Made by a program: the position numbers and the translations under genes | Part shown: one piece after another, positions 1 to 7,759 of the stretch | Layout of the letters: each line of letters begins with the position of its first letter | Numbering within the stretch: position 1 is the first letter of the stretch | NCBI GenBank assembly: GCA_038229915.1 | Contig: JBBRNY010000035.1 | Span: 1 to 22,319, forward strand | Reading direction: 5' to 3' | From: JAFDZW01 sp038229915 | GTDB lineage: Bacteria; Bacteroidota; Ignavibacteria; Palsa-1295 | Length of the DNA: 22,319 nt | The notes under the pieces: model-generated | What the model saw: only the letters and a program-made list of their open reading frames with translations | Databases searched by the model: none | What the model was told of the DNA's origin: nothing

Positions 1-909
1 CTCATTGGTGCAACAACAGAGAACCCATCGTTCGAAGTTATTTCGCCACTGCTATCGCGCTCACGAGTCTATGTGCTCGAAGCCCTCGGCGAGGCGTCGC
101 TTGATCGGGTGTTACAGAAAGCACTTACCGATGATATTGAGCTTCGGGACCAAAAAATTATGCTTGAGCCAAACGCCCGTGCCTCGCTCTTCGCATTATC
201 GGGTGGCGATGCGAGAAAATTACTTTCAGCGTTGGAGCTTGCGGTGTCGATCACCACAAGAACCGACGGGCAACTGCTGATCACGCAAGAGATCATTGAG
301 AATGCCTTTGGGAGAAAAGCATCTCGCTATGACAAAGGCGGTGAAATGCACTATGATATTATCAGTGCTTTTATCAAATCAATGCGCAACTCCGATCCGA
401 ACGCCGCAGTCTATTGGCTGGCGCGAATGATCGAAGCAGGCGAAGATCCTGAGTTTATTGCACGCCGAATGGTGATACTCGCTTCGGAAGATATTGGTAA
501 TGCCGACCCGATGGCACTCATTATGGCAACCAATTGCTGGACTGCGGTCACAGCAGTCGGGTGGCCAGAGTCACGAATTATTTTTTCACAGGTCGCTGTA
601 TATCTTGCCTCTGCTCCGAAGTCGAATGCATCATACGTGGCTATCAACGCGGCGATGGAGGATGCAAAAGCGAATCCGAATATGCCGGTGCCACTACATA
701 TCCGAAACGCACCGACTACATTAATGAAAGAACTCGGTTATGGCAAAGGCTACAAATACGCACATTCCGAAGAAAACGCTCACGCTGAGATGAATTGCTT
801 GCCCGATGAGCTAAAAGAAAAAGTCTATTACAACCCCAGCGAGTATGGGCAAGAAAAAAAGATCGGCGAGAGGTTAAAAGAGATCGATCCTCTCAAATAT
901 AAATCATAA
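1..909 (+). CDS. rarA: RarA/MgsA replication-associated recombination AAA+ ATPase, C-terminal part (5' end outside window)
   Basis: This is the C-terminal 302 residues of RarA (MgsA/WRNIP1 family), a clamp-loader-like AAA+ ATPase that acts at stalled replication forks. The reading frame is open from base 1, so the start and the Walker A and B motifs lie upstream. The fragment opens in the sensor-1 region with LIGATTENPSF followed by LLSRSRV, then the sensor-2 type GDARKLLSALE. The family-specific tetramerisation region follows, with ASEDIGNADP, the KSNASYVAI stretch, IRNAPTTLMKELGYG and the C-terminal YYNPSEYGQE. An in-frame GTG at 73 would not be a real start because conserved RarA sequence continues upstream of it. 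The exported TPR gene begins 49 bases downstream and has no obvious functional link. The family call is firm; the role at forks comes from family knowledge. Confidence 0.95.
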   Translation, partial: LIGATTENPSFEVISPLLSRSRVYVLEALGEASLDRVLQKALTDDIELRDQKIMLEPNARASLFALSGGDARKLLSALELAVSITTRTDGQLLITQEIIENAFGRKASRYDKGGEMHYDIISAFIKSMRNSDPNAAVYWLARMIEAGEDPEFIARRMVILASEDIGNADPMALIMATNCWTAVTAVGWPESRIIFSQVAVYLASAPKSNASYVAINAAMEDAKANPNMPVPLHIRNAPTTLMKELGYGKGYKYAHSEENAHAEMNCLPDELKEKVYYNPSEYGQEKKIGERLKEIDPLKYKS

Positions 910-958
910 TGACGAACCACCGTTACATATTGTTCTCTCAGCCGTAACTTTCAATCGA

Positions 959-2836
959 ATGAAGTATTTCGCTTTTATAGCTATTGTATTATTCCCATTC
1001 TCATTATCTGCCCAGACAATGAGCGAAGCGGAGTTTATGCAAAAATTACGTTTGGCAAGTGTGTACGAAGGTACACGCGACATTCCGAACGCTCTTAGAG
1101 TCTATGAAGAACTCTATAAGATCTATCCGGAAAATAAAGAAGTCGGCGATGGGTATGTTCGGACATTATATGTGCTCAAACGATTTGCCGATCTCGATCA
1201 AGTGCTCACCGAAAGAGTCAAGCATGAACCCGTCAATAGTTTTGATCTCTATCTCCTCTTAGGCAAGACCCGTGCTCAATTGAATCACAAGTCCGATGCC
1301 CTTGAAGCATTCCACAAAGCAGAAAGTGCATCACCCGCCTCTGATCAATTCTCGGTGGTGATCGCAGTTGCAAATGCAATGATCGATGTGGGATATGACC
1401 AAGAAGCACTCACGATGTTACTCGAGCATCGCAAGAGTAGCGAGCATGCAGATTATTTTACTTCCGAGATAGCGAAGTTGCAATTTAAGATGGGTCATTA
1501 CGATGACGGTACAACAGAATACTTATCATTGCTCCGTGAGGACGAACGAGGTTTAGCGACGATCCAGAGTCGCATAGCACAATTCACGGCTGATACGACG
1601 ACACGTCGGACGATCATCAAAACAGTGATCTCGCACATCGACGTAAACACTGCAACCACAACAGAACTACGATTGCTCAGTTGGTGCTACGGTGAATTGA
1701 AAGATTATCCGAATGCACTAACTATTTTTCTTACCATTGATAAAAAAACAGCGGGCTCCGGCGCTTCGACAGCGGGTTTCGAGTTGGCGCAATTTGCCGA
1801 GCGTGCTCTTGCCGAAGGTGCTTACGAAACGGCAATGAAGGCGTACGACGAATCACTCAAGCGATTAGGTCCTGCCGACATTCGGAGTAATGCATATATT
1901 TTCCAGGTGCAACTTGGCTCTCTTAGGGCGCGACAAGCAATGGTCACACGCCAACGAACACCACCTGAAGGCGAAGTTCGCGATCTGATCAATAAATATA
2001 AATCTTTCGCTTCGAGTAGCATTCCGATCGACGTTGCAATAGGCTCGCTCACTCAAGCAGGCGAACTTGCATTTAAGCAGTTACGCGATCCTGCCGAAGC
2101 CGCGGTCATCTATGAGCAGATCATCAAACGCTCACCGTCGTTTGGCGAGCCGACGCGCAATGCGTATTTTACATTAGAAGAAATAGCGCTCTCACAAGGC
2201 GATCTCACAAAAGCGCAGTCGTATCTTTCGGATGTTGATCGTGTGCTCGACCGCCGCAATCGCTCCGATGATGCCGAGAACAGAAGACACGTACTCTTCG
2301 AACGCGCGCGACTCGAATATTTCGATGGGCGTTTCGACTCGTCACTTGCAAAACTTTCAACGGTGATGTCAGTACCAACGAGCGACTATGCAAATGATGC
2401 GATCGCATTGCATACACTTATTACCGAAAATTTGAACGGCTCGTCGGAGCAAGCAATGAAAGTATTTGCAAAAGCTGAATTGCTTTCGCTTGGTTCTGAT
2501 CGTGATGGCGCTCTGACGCTATATCTTTCGATCAAACAAACATATCCAAAAGCAGAGATCGCCGATGAGGCAACACTTCGTGCCGCCGATCTTATGGTTA
2601 CGATGGGAAAATGGAGCGAAGCACTTACGATGCTCGACCAAATGCAAGCACAAATGTCGGATAGCCCGTTGCTCGATAGAGCCGCACTGCGTGAAGCACA
2701 GATCACCGATGAGCAACTTGTTGCAAAAGACAAAGCACTAAAACTCTATAAAGATTTTCTTGCGAGATTTCCGAAGTCGCCATATACGACGGTTGTACGT
2801 CAGCGCGCTCGGACGCTCAGAGGCGATACGTTCTAA
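959..2836 (+). CDS. Exported tetratricopeptide-repeat protein
   Basis: A 625-residue protein with a clear signal peptide: a Lys near the start, a hydrophobic core, and a cleavage-like SLSAQ around residues 15-19. The rest is helical and repeat-like, with typical TPR spacing of small residues and Tyr/Pro turns. Examples are DIPNALRVYEELYKIYPENK near residues 40-60, DPAEAAVIYEQIIKRSPSF mid-protein, and KALKLYKDFLARFPKSPYTT at the C-terminus, which is TPR_6/BamD-like. No enzymatic motif is visible, so it is probably a periplasmic or envelope scaffold. ATG at 959 is chosen because it starts the signal peptide; no Shine-Dalgarno sequence precedes it. It could share a transcript with rarA. Its TAA stop overlaps the TAG stop of the opposing barrel gene by 4 bases. 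The partner is unknown. Confidence 0.85.
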   Translation: MKYFAFIAIVLFPFSLSAQTMSEAEFMQKLRLASVYEGTRDIPNALRVYEELYKIYPENKEVGDGYVRTLYVLKRFADLDQVLTERVKHEPVNSFDLYLLLGKTRAQLNHKSDALEAFHKAESASPASDQFSVVIAVANAMIDVGYDQEALTMLLEHRKSSEHADYFTSEIAKLQFKMGHYDDGTTEYLSLLREDERGLATIQSRIAQFTADTTTRRTIIKTVISHIDVNTATTTELRLLSWCYGELKDYPNALTIFLTIDKKTAGSGASTAGFELAQFAERALAEGAYETAMKAYDESLKRLGPADIRSNAYIFQVQLGSLRARQAMVTRQRTPPEGEVRDLINKYKSFASSSIPIDVAIGSLTQAGELAFKQLRDPAEAAVIYEQIIKRSPSFGEPTRNAYFTLEEIALSQGDLTKAQSYLSDVDRVLDRRNRSDDAENRRHVLFERARLEYFDGRFDSSLAKLSTVMSVPTSDYANDAIALHTLITENLNGSSEQAMKVFAKAELLSLGSDRDGALTLYLSIKQTYPKAEIADEATLRAADLMVTMGKWSEALTMLDQMQAQMSDSPLLDRAALREAQITDEQLVAKDKALKLYKDFLARFPKSPYTTVVRQRARTLRGDTF

Positions 2837-4257
2837 AACCTGAGGATGACACTTGCTTTCGGTTCGATGATCGTCTGTCTGGTGACGTGATCTGTTACCG
2901 GGTCACGAGTCCAACTCCAACGAGCGATCAGCGTGAGCGTGAGAAATCTAAATGGTTGGGCGCTCAGTCTTGCCCCAGCTTGCGTATTGTCATCAAAACC
3001 AAAATAGTCTCTCGGTCCGTCAATATTGCGTCGCTGATAATCTAATGCTCCGTAAAAAGTCCACCAAATGTTTGGGAATGTCACGCTAACCGTAAGAATA
3101 TCATTGTGGCGAAGATTATCAAGATGCTTATAAGTTAGCCCTGCTTGCACAATATTTGAAAAATCGACATAGGCTCCGGCTTTGAATCCGTTACCATTGC
3201 CACCGCTCGTATCGGAAAGTTTTGTGGACTTGGTTAAATAATCATAAGGCGAAATATCATCGTTGAATCGTTCGCGTTCGTAAAAGCTATTGTAATAATT
3301 CGGAATAAATCGGTTGCGATAAAAATCGCGTTCGAGACGAAGATCAATAAAAGTAGTGGAGTCAACAAGAAAGCTGCTTCGTGCTCCGATGATCAGCCCG
3401 TCATTAAAATTGGAGATCCTCACGTAATCCCCATAGATCTTACCTTCAACTTTTTCACTTTGCCAGACCATCATCCCAAGATCAACGCCATAGATCGCAA
3501 ACGGAGATTTGAGCTTTACCGAATCTTTGAGAATTGCCAGCGAATCACTGAGCTGATTTCCATTCAACACTTTAAAATCTCGAACGTATGGCTCGTGATT
3601 AGGGATAATGCGAGTAGCATTCGAATCAAAATCAAACGAAGCTGTTGCGCCGATCTCAACATTTCGGAAGAACCATAATTTCCCCAGGAGCGGAATCAGT
3701 TCGAACGGTCTTGCAAAACCGCGCCCCGCGATCAAACTTTTGTTGACAAGAACATCACTCGAAAGCGCCTCTGCGCCGGCAAACCCAAGATCGATCCTGC
3801 CGACAAACCCCACCCGACGTGCATCATACGAACTGTTGTTGGTATAATTATCGACGATCGTCCCATGACCAAGCGAGACATTATTGATGCCCCCGATGCG
3901 CGCATACAGATCTTCGCCCGGATGACCGATACGAATATAGTTGATCCAACGTAGAACATCGTAGGCCGTATTAAAATCTTCTTTTCGAAATTTCCCATCG
4001 GTGCCAAAACGCAGATTACCATCAATGCCGATGCCGAGAGTGCCCCAAAATTCATATTGTGGTTTTATTGCAATGAGCAAATACGGTTTGCCATTAAAGA
4101 TGCTTGCCCCAAGTCCGCCGCCGAAACCGTTATATTTTTGGCTGGGGTCGGGTGCCGGGGTTGCTTTATCGCCAAGACTCTGACTATATACATTGCTTGC
4201 TCCGATTAATGTCAAGAGGAGAAAAACTAAAACGATGTGTTGTACAAGCTTTAACAT
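2833..4257 (-). CDS. Probable outer-membrane beta-barrel protein, last gene of the traB-spmA-spmB operon
   Basis: I do not recognise a named family. From the ATG at 4257 the protein has 474 residues and begins with a strong signal peptide (MLKLVQHIVLVFLLLTLIGA, cleavage near YSQ). The mature part has alternating hydrophobic/polar stretches typical of barrel strands, many Tyr/Phe/Trp girdle residues, long polar loops such as DTSGGNGNG, and a terminal Phe (ILRF), as in many outer-membrane proteins. A TTG six codons earlier, at 4275, would overlap the spmB stop by 4 bases (TTGA). I prefer the ATG because the signal peptide then starts cleanly, but coupled initiation at the TTG is possible. Possible roles include a porin or transport barrel, or an envelope structural protein. 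The surface location is inferred from composition only. Confidence 0.75.
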   Translation of the reverse strand: MLKLVQHIVLVFLLLTLIGASNVYSQSLGDKATPAPDPSQKYNGFGGGLGASIFNGKPYLLIAIKPQYEFWGTLGIGIDGNLRFGTDGKFRKEDFNTAYDVLRWINYIRIGHPGEDLYARIGGINNVSLGHGTIVDNYTNNSSYDARRVGFVGRIDLGFAGAEALSSDVLVNKSLIAGRGFARPFELIPLLGKLWFFRNVEIGATASFDFDSNATRIIPNHEPYVRDFKVLNGNQLSDSLAILKDSVKLKSPFAIYGVDLGMMVWQSEKVEGKIYGDYVRISNFNDGLIIGARSSFLVDSTTFIDLRLERDFYRNRFIPNYYNSFYERERFNDDISPYDYLTKSTKLSDTSGGNGNGFKAGAYVDFSNIVQAGLTYKHLDNLRHNDILTVSVTFPNIWWTFYGALDYQRRNIDGPRDYFGFDDNTQAGARLSAQPFRFLTLTLIARWSWTRDPVTDHVTRQTIIEPKASVILRF

Positions 4258-4271
4258 ACGATAGTAATCTC

Positions 4272-4805
4272 TCAAAGAAAGATCGCTCTGACGAGTATAA
4301 CACTCATAATGACACTGATAATGTCCGCAAAGATCCCAGATAATGGCGCGTGGCGGGCTTTGCTTACGCCTACCGAGCCGAAGTACACAGCCAATACATA
4401 AAATGTAGTTTCATGCGAGCCCATCATCACGGCAGATAAATGCCCGATGAATGAATCAACGCCATGTGTTTTCATAAGGTCGGTCATTAGACCGAGCGAG
4501 CCTGAACCGGAAAGATTGCGGATGACTGCCAGAGGAAAAACTTCTGCCGGTATGCCGAGCGCATTGGTGAGTGGCGAAATAGCAAGCGTCAGATAGTCCA
4601 TCGCGCCACTGGCTCGGAACATCCCGATCGCTATAAGCATCGCCACGAGATAAGGGATGATCTTTACGGCAGTCGTAAAACCATCTTTCGCACCTTCAAC
4701 GAATTCTTCATACACTTTTACTTTCTTGAAAGCACCCGTCAAGACGATCACTAAAATAATGACCGGTACCGCAAGTGTCGAAAGTAGTTTGATGATCTCA
4801 ACCAT
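4272..4805 (-). CDS. spmB: SpmB-like nucleoside-recognition domain membrane protein
   Basis: 177 residues, the usual SpmB size, with several hydrophobic helices and the SpmB/nucleoside-recognition (Gate) hallmarks: NLSGSGSLGLM around residues 97-107, then MMGSHETTFYVLAVYFGSVG and SKARHAPLSGIFAD. In Bacillus, SpmA and SpmB are needed for spore-core dehydration. Relatives are widespread in non-sporulating bacteria, where substrate and role are unsettled, so the symbol denotes family and not a spore function. It starts at ATG 4805, inside the end of spmA (8-base overlap), indicating translational coupling and a probable SpmA-SpmB complex in the inner membrane. Most family members have Thr where this protein has His in MGSHETTF, as far as I recall; that is from memory and worth aligning. 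Confidence 0.9.
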   Translation of the reverse strand: MVEIIKLLSTLAVPVIILVIVLTGAFKKVKVYEEFVEGAKDGFTTAVKIIPYLVAMLIAIGMFRASGAMDYLTLAISPLTNALGIPAEVFPLAVIRNLSGSGSLGLMTDLMKTHGVDSFIGHLSAVMMGSHETTFYVLAVYFGSVGVSKARHAPLSGIFADIISVIMSVILVRAIFL

Positions 4806-5763
4806 TGCTCTTGATCGGGTTTATCGGAAAGAACCGTTGGATGAAACGATTAAAAAGCACCGCGCAAGTGAGTGCGCTCACTGTTGCCAAAAAAGTTGGG
4901 ACGATAATATCCGACGGGCTATGCGAACCAAGCGACACCCTGATCGCGATCACCGTTGCAGGGATGATCGTGATTGCACTCGTATTGATCGTCAAGAACA
5001 TACACATCGCATTGGTCGCAACTCCGGTATTCGGATTGAGTTTGTTCAGCTCCTCCATTGCCTTCAGACCTAATGGAGTGGCAGCATTCGAAAGCCCGAG
5101 CATATTCGCTGCCATATTCGAAAGCATCGCACCCATTGCCGGGTGTTCAGGTGGAACATCGGGGAAGAGCCATACCATAATAGGTTTTGCCATTTTCGCG
5201 AGCAACGTGACCAAGCCTGCCGCCTCGGCGATCTTCATTATCCCGAGCCACAATGCCATCACGCCGATCAAACCTAATGCAATGTTCACGGCTGTTTCTG
5301 CGGTCTTGAGCAAACCTTCGTTCACCACTTTTGCAAGGATGCGAAACTTCACCGGCTCTGGTGTAAAGAGTATATTCCCTTCGCGAATCGCGATCTGCCC
5401 GACGATCTTCTTCTCATCACCTTGTCCTGTTGCTAGGTCTTGCCAAAGAGGAATTTTGTCTTGCGGCAACGCAAATGATGCACCCAAAGCGATCTTGTTA
5501 TTTACAAGATAGTCTATTGCGAGATGTATCGTGTCAGGAAGCGTTGGCTTAATTTCGCTCGAGTCGTAAAATTGAGCGAGTGTCGTACGAGGCAGAGAAA
5601 CTCTCGCTGTAAAATGCCCGGGGCTGGTTTCGAAGGTCGTATCGCTTCGGAAAGCGAGTGCCGCGTCGTTACGAAATCTATCTGACGACAGCTCGCTAAG
5701 ATCTCTTCCGCCGGCAACAGCCAGCGCGATCACGATAAGCCCGAGCCATATCCAATTAAGCAT
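4798..5763 (-). CDS. spmA: SpmA-like nucleoside-recognition domain membrane protein with a large N-terminal insert
   Basis: From ATG 5763 this is a 321-residue protein, whereas Bacillus SpmA is about 200. The N-terminal helix (MLNWIWLGLIVIALAVAG) matches the SpmA start. A polar segment of roughly 125 residues (about 22-148) follows, and only then the conserved core: ALGLIGVMALWLGIMKIAEA near 162-181, NMAANMLGLSNAATPLGLKA near 217-236, and NTSAITIIPATVIA near 260-273. The insert is rich in beta-type alternation and has no Cys pair; if the helix is an N-in anchor it would be periplasmic. An upstream in-frame TTG at 5799 would overlap traB by 28 bases and put 12 polar residues before the helix, so I chose the ATG, 8 bases after the traB stop. 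The gene overlaps spmB by 8 bases. Substrate unknown. Confidence 0.88.
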   Translation of the reverse strand: MLNWIWLGLIVIALAVAGGRDLSELSSDRFRNDAALAFRSDTTFETSPGHFTARVSLPRTTLAQFYDSSEIKPTLPDTIHLAIDYLVNNKIALGASFALPQDKIPLWQDLATGQGDEKKIVGQIAIREGNILFTPEPVKFRILAKVVNEGLLKTAETAVNIALGLIGVMALWLGIMKIAEAAGLVTLLAKMAKPIMVWLFPDVPPEHPAMGAMLSNMAANMLGLSNAATPLGLKAMEELNKLNPNTGVATNAMCMFLTINTSAITIIPATVIAIRVSLGSHSPSDIIVPTFLATVSALTCAVLFNRFIQRFFPINPIKSNG

Positions 5764-5771
5764 AGACGAAT

Positions 5772-6677
5772 TTACGAACGATCTCGACCCTTCTTCCAAA
5801 TAGGAGTAATTTCATAGCCTTTCTTCCTCAGAAGATTGATGACTCCTTCGGTGCCGGGAAGGTGTAATGCACCGACGGCAACGAATATCGTTTTGCGCTG
5901 GGCTATAGAATCAATTCGATCTGCCATTCGGTGGTTGCGATCGAGAATGAGCGCTTTATTAAAGGTGTTCGAAAGCTCGCCGTGTTTATAGAACGAATAG
6001 AGCGAATCGAGATCGCCATTCTTGTAAACATCAAGCAGGTCTTCGAGTGGCTCGGCTGTTGTGGTGTCAGGGTAGAGCGTTTCGTCGAGCAGCATTTTTG
6101 CTTGCTCTTGCAACGGAATAATATCAATGGCATTGAGCTGTTCGGCGATAGTTTCGATACCGATCAATTCTTTATGCGATTCTTTGGCGCGCTTCATCAA
6201 AAATTCATCGAGGAAATCAGAATAATCACTTTCAGCCCCAGTTGTTTGCATCACACCCATCAGAAACATCGGCTTGACCGATGAAAACATCGAAAGCTCG
6301 ACGCTGAATGAATCGCGCATCATCTGTTCAAGTTTTATATACTCCTGGGGCGAGATGAGCATCTGCAATGTTGTATCTCCGCGCATCTGAAGCTTGCCAA
6401 GAAGCGAGAATGGATCGATCTCATCCAATTTTATCTCCATCCCGAATGCGCTGCATTGCTTGATGTATGGAATGACCAACGATTTGAACGTGAAAGCACG
6501 TTTGTCATACGAATGGACAGTGCCATAGAGATACGAAGGTTTTTTTAAGTGATTGCCACTGATCTTCCACAGCAAAGACGATGTCTTGTTATGAGCCGAT
6601 ACCGTACTGCCCGTGATGAGAATAACGAGGGCGAGTACGTTTAGAAAAAAACCGATCTTTGTAGCTCTTCTGTTCAT
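5772..6677 (-). CDS. TraB/GumN (TIKI-like) family exported protein
   Basis: 301 residues with an N-terminal membrane or signal segment (FFLNVLALVILITGSTVSA, residues 10-28) and the three signatures of the TraB/GumN/PrgY superfamily. These are YLYGTVH at 49-55 with a conserved Glu at 81, RNHRMADRI at 247-255, and VAVGALHLPG at 266-275. Eukaryotic TIKI proteins of this superfamily are metal-dependent proteases using the paired GxxH motifs. Bacterial members are mostly uncharacterised, so protease activity is an inference. It is the first gene of the minus-strand operon, 8 bases before spmA, and diverges from ygfZ across a 59-base gap, so the operon promoter should lie in 6678-6736. It is probably periplasmic or anchored facing the periplasm. 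Confidence 0.88.
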   Translation of the reverse strand: MNRRATKIGFFLNVLALVILITGSTVSAHNKTSSLLWKISGNHLKKPSYLYGTVHSYDKRAFTFKSLVIPYIKQCSAFGMEIKLDEIDPFSLLGKLQMRGDTTLQMLISPQEYIKLEQMMRDSFSVELSMFSSVKPMFLMGVMQTTGAESDYSDFLDEFLMKRAKESHKELIGIETIAEQLNAIDIIPLQEQAKMLLDETLYPDTTTAEPLEDLLDVYKNGDLDSLYSFYKHGELSNTFNKALILDRNHRMADRIDSIAQRKTIFVAVGALHLPGTEGVINLLRKKGYEITPIWKKGRDRS

Positions 6678-6687
6678 TTATATCAAT

Positions 6688-6707
6688 ATGATTACCTATA
6701 CAATCAT
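6688..6707. promoter_or_regulatory. Small inverted repeat in the divergent traB/ygfZ intergenic region
   Basis: The 59-base gap between the divergent traB and ygfZ starts must hold promoters for both directions. It contains ATGATT at 6688-6693 and AATCAT at 6702-6707, a perfect 6-base inverted repeat with an 8-base spacer in an AT-rich setting. This could be an operator half-site pair. No convincing -35/-10 pair or Bacteroidota TAnnTTTG element was found on either strand, and 6-base repeats arise by chance in AT-rich DNA. Confidence 0.25.
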
Positions 6708-6736
6708 TTAAAGCGCGGATTTGTTTTATAAATCTT

Positions 6737-7735
6737 ATGAACTTACAAGCCTACGAATCAGCCCATTCGGCACTCGCATTGCTCGATGCTTCGGCATTAA
6801 CCGGCAGAATATTTGCACGCGGCGCCGACGCGCTCGATCTGCTCCACCGAATGAGTACCAACGACTTAACGCCACTCTTCGGCAAACCGGGTATGGGTGC
6901 GCAAACACTATTGACTACCGAAAAAGGCAGAATAGTTGATCTGCTGACTGTTATTGCAGAAGCTGATCGTGCCTTGCTTGTCACCAGTCGCGGCACTGAG
7001 CAACGCGTGATCGACTGGCTCGAGAAGTTTGTGATAATGGAAGATGCAACGTTTGTTAATGCGACTGCCGAGATTTCTCAGCTTCTGATATTTGGTCAAT
7101 CGGCACTGGGCTATCTGAGTTTTGAAACTGGTGCTGATCTGATCGCTCTCGAAAATTTTCATTCGCTTGAGGTGACTATCGGTTCGATAGCCGTTCGATT
7201 GCAAAAAAGTTATCGTATCATCGAAAGCGGATTCTCTCTGTTTTGCGACGCAAAAGACACCGAAGCATTGATGATCTATCTGAGCGAAGGCATTGAGTCG
7301 CTTGGTGGGGCTGTTATTGATCCCGATACATTTGATGTCCTTCGTATCGAAGCTGGGATACCAATAGCACCAAACGAACTCAACGAAAAACACAACCCAC
7401 TCGAAACATCGCTTGTTCACGCGGTCAGTTTTACAAAAGGCTGTTATATTGGGCAAGAAGTGATCGCACGGCTTGATAGTTATGATAAAGTCCAACGCCA
7501 CATGATGGGTGTGCAGCTGGCGAATCAAATTGATAGTACTGAGACTCCGATAAAAGTGCTATCGGCAGACGGAACAGAGATCGGCGAAGTGACTTCGCTT
7601 ACCTGCAGCCCAAAACTTTCAACAAGCATCGGCATTGCGTTCATCAAGACGGCGTTTGCCAATCCGAACAGTGCTGTTGTTGTCAATGGTACTTCGGCGC
7701 AGTTAATAAAACTTCCATTCGAAACAGAATCTTAA
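6737..7735 (+). CDS. ygfZ: YgfZ/GcvT-domain folate-binding protein, Fe-S cluster maintenance
   Basis: 332 residues of the YgfZ branch of the GcvT (T-protein) fold. It has the YgfZ signature KGCYIGQE at 234-241 (Cys236 conserved), preceded by VLRIEAGIP at 201-209 and NPLETSLVHAVSF. The family binds tetrahydrofolate and supports assembly or repair of certain 4Fe-4S enzymes, such as MiaB in E. coli. It is not the glycine-cleavage T-protein: the KGCY(x)GQE motif and the length near 330 fit YgfZ. nadA, which encodes a 4Fe-4S enzyme, follows after only 24 bases, so co-transcription and a functional link are plausible. Start ATG 6737 lacks a Shine-Dalgarno sequence. Cytoplasmic. Confidence 0.92.
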   Translation: MNLQAYESAHSALALLDASALTGRIFARGADALDLLHRMSTNDLTPLFGKPGMGAQTLLTTEKGRIVDLLTVIAEADRALLVTSRGTEQRVIDWLEKFVIMEDATFVNATAEISQLLIFGQSALGYLSFETGADLIALENFHSLEVTIGSIAVRLQKSYRIIESGFSLFCDAKDTEALMIYLSEGIESLGGAVIDPDTFDVLRIEAGIPIAPNELNEKHNPLETSLVHAVSFTKGCYIGQEVIARLDSYDKVQRHMMGVQLANQIDSTETPIKVLSADGTEIGEVTSLTCSPKLSTSIGIAFIKTAFANPNSAVVVNGTSAQLIKLPFETES

Positions 7736-7759
7736 TTTGCGGAGCCTCGTATAGCAGTT

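Noticed and set aside
73..75. GTG at 73 as the start of the first gene
   Set aside because: Conserved RarA residues (LIGATTENPSF) are in frame upstream of it to base 1, so the gene is truncated by the window edge.
2386..2733. Minus-strand open frame opposite the TPR gene
   Set aside because: It has Ser/Ala-rich low-information sequence expected from the reverse of a helical repeat gene, and no neighbouring transcription unit.
4805..5512. Long plus-strand open frame of 235 codons opposite spmA
   Set aside because: It is antisense to a clearly conserved SpmA core in a tight operon, its translation shows no recognisable family, and it arises from codon bias on the opposite strand.
4272..5763. 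SpmA/SpmB as evidence for sporulation
   Set aside because: The family is common in non-spore-formers, and the window shows Gram-negative outer-membrane and T9SS traits with no other spore gene.
6908..7528. Minus-strand open frame of 206 codons within ygfZ
   Set aside because: It lies wholly opposite conserved YgfZ motifs including KGCYIGQE; its translation has no signal or known domain.
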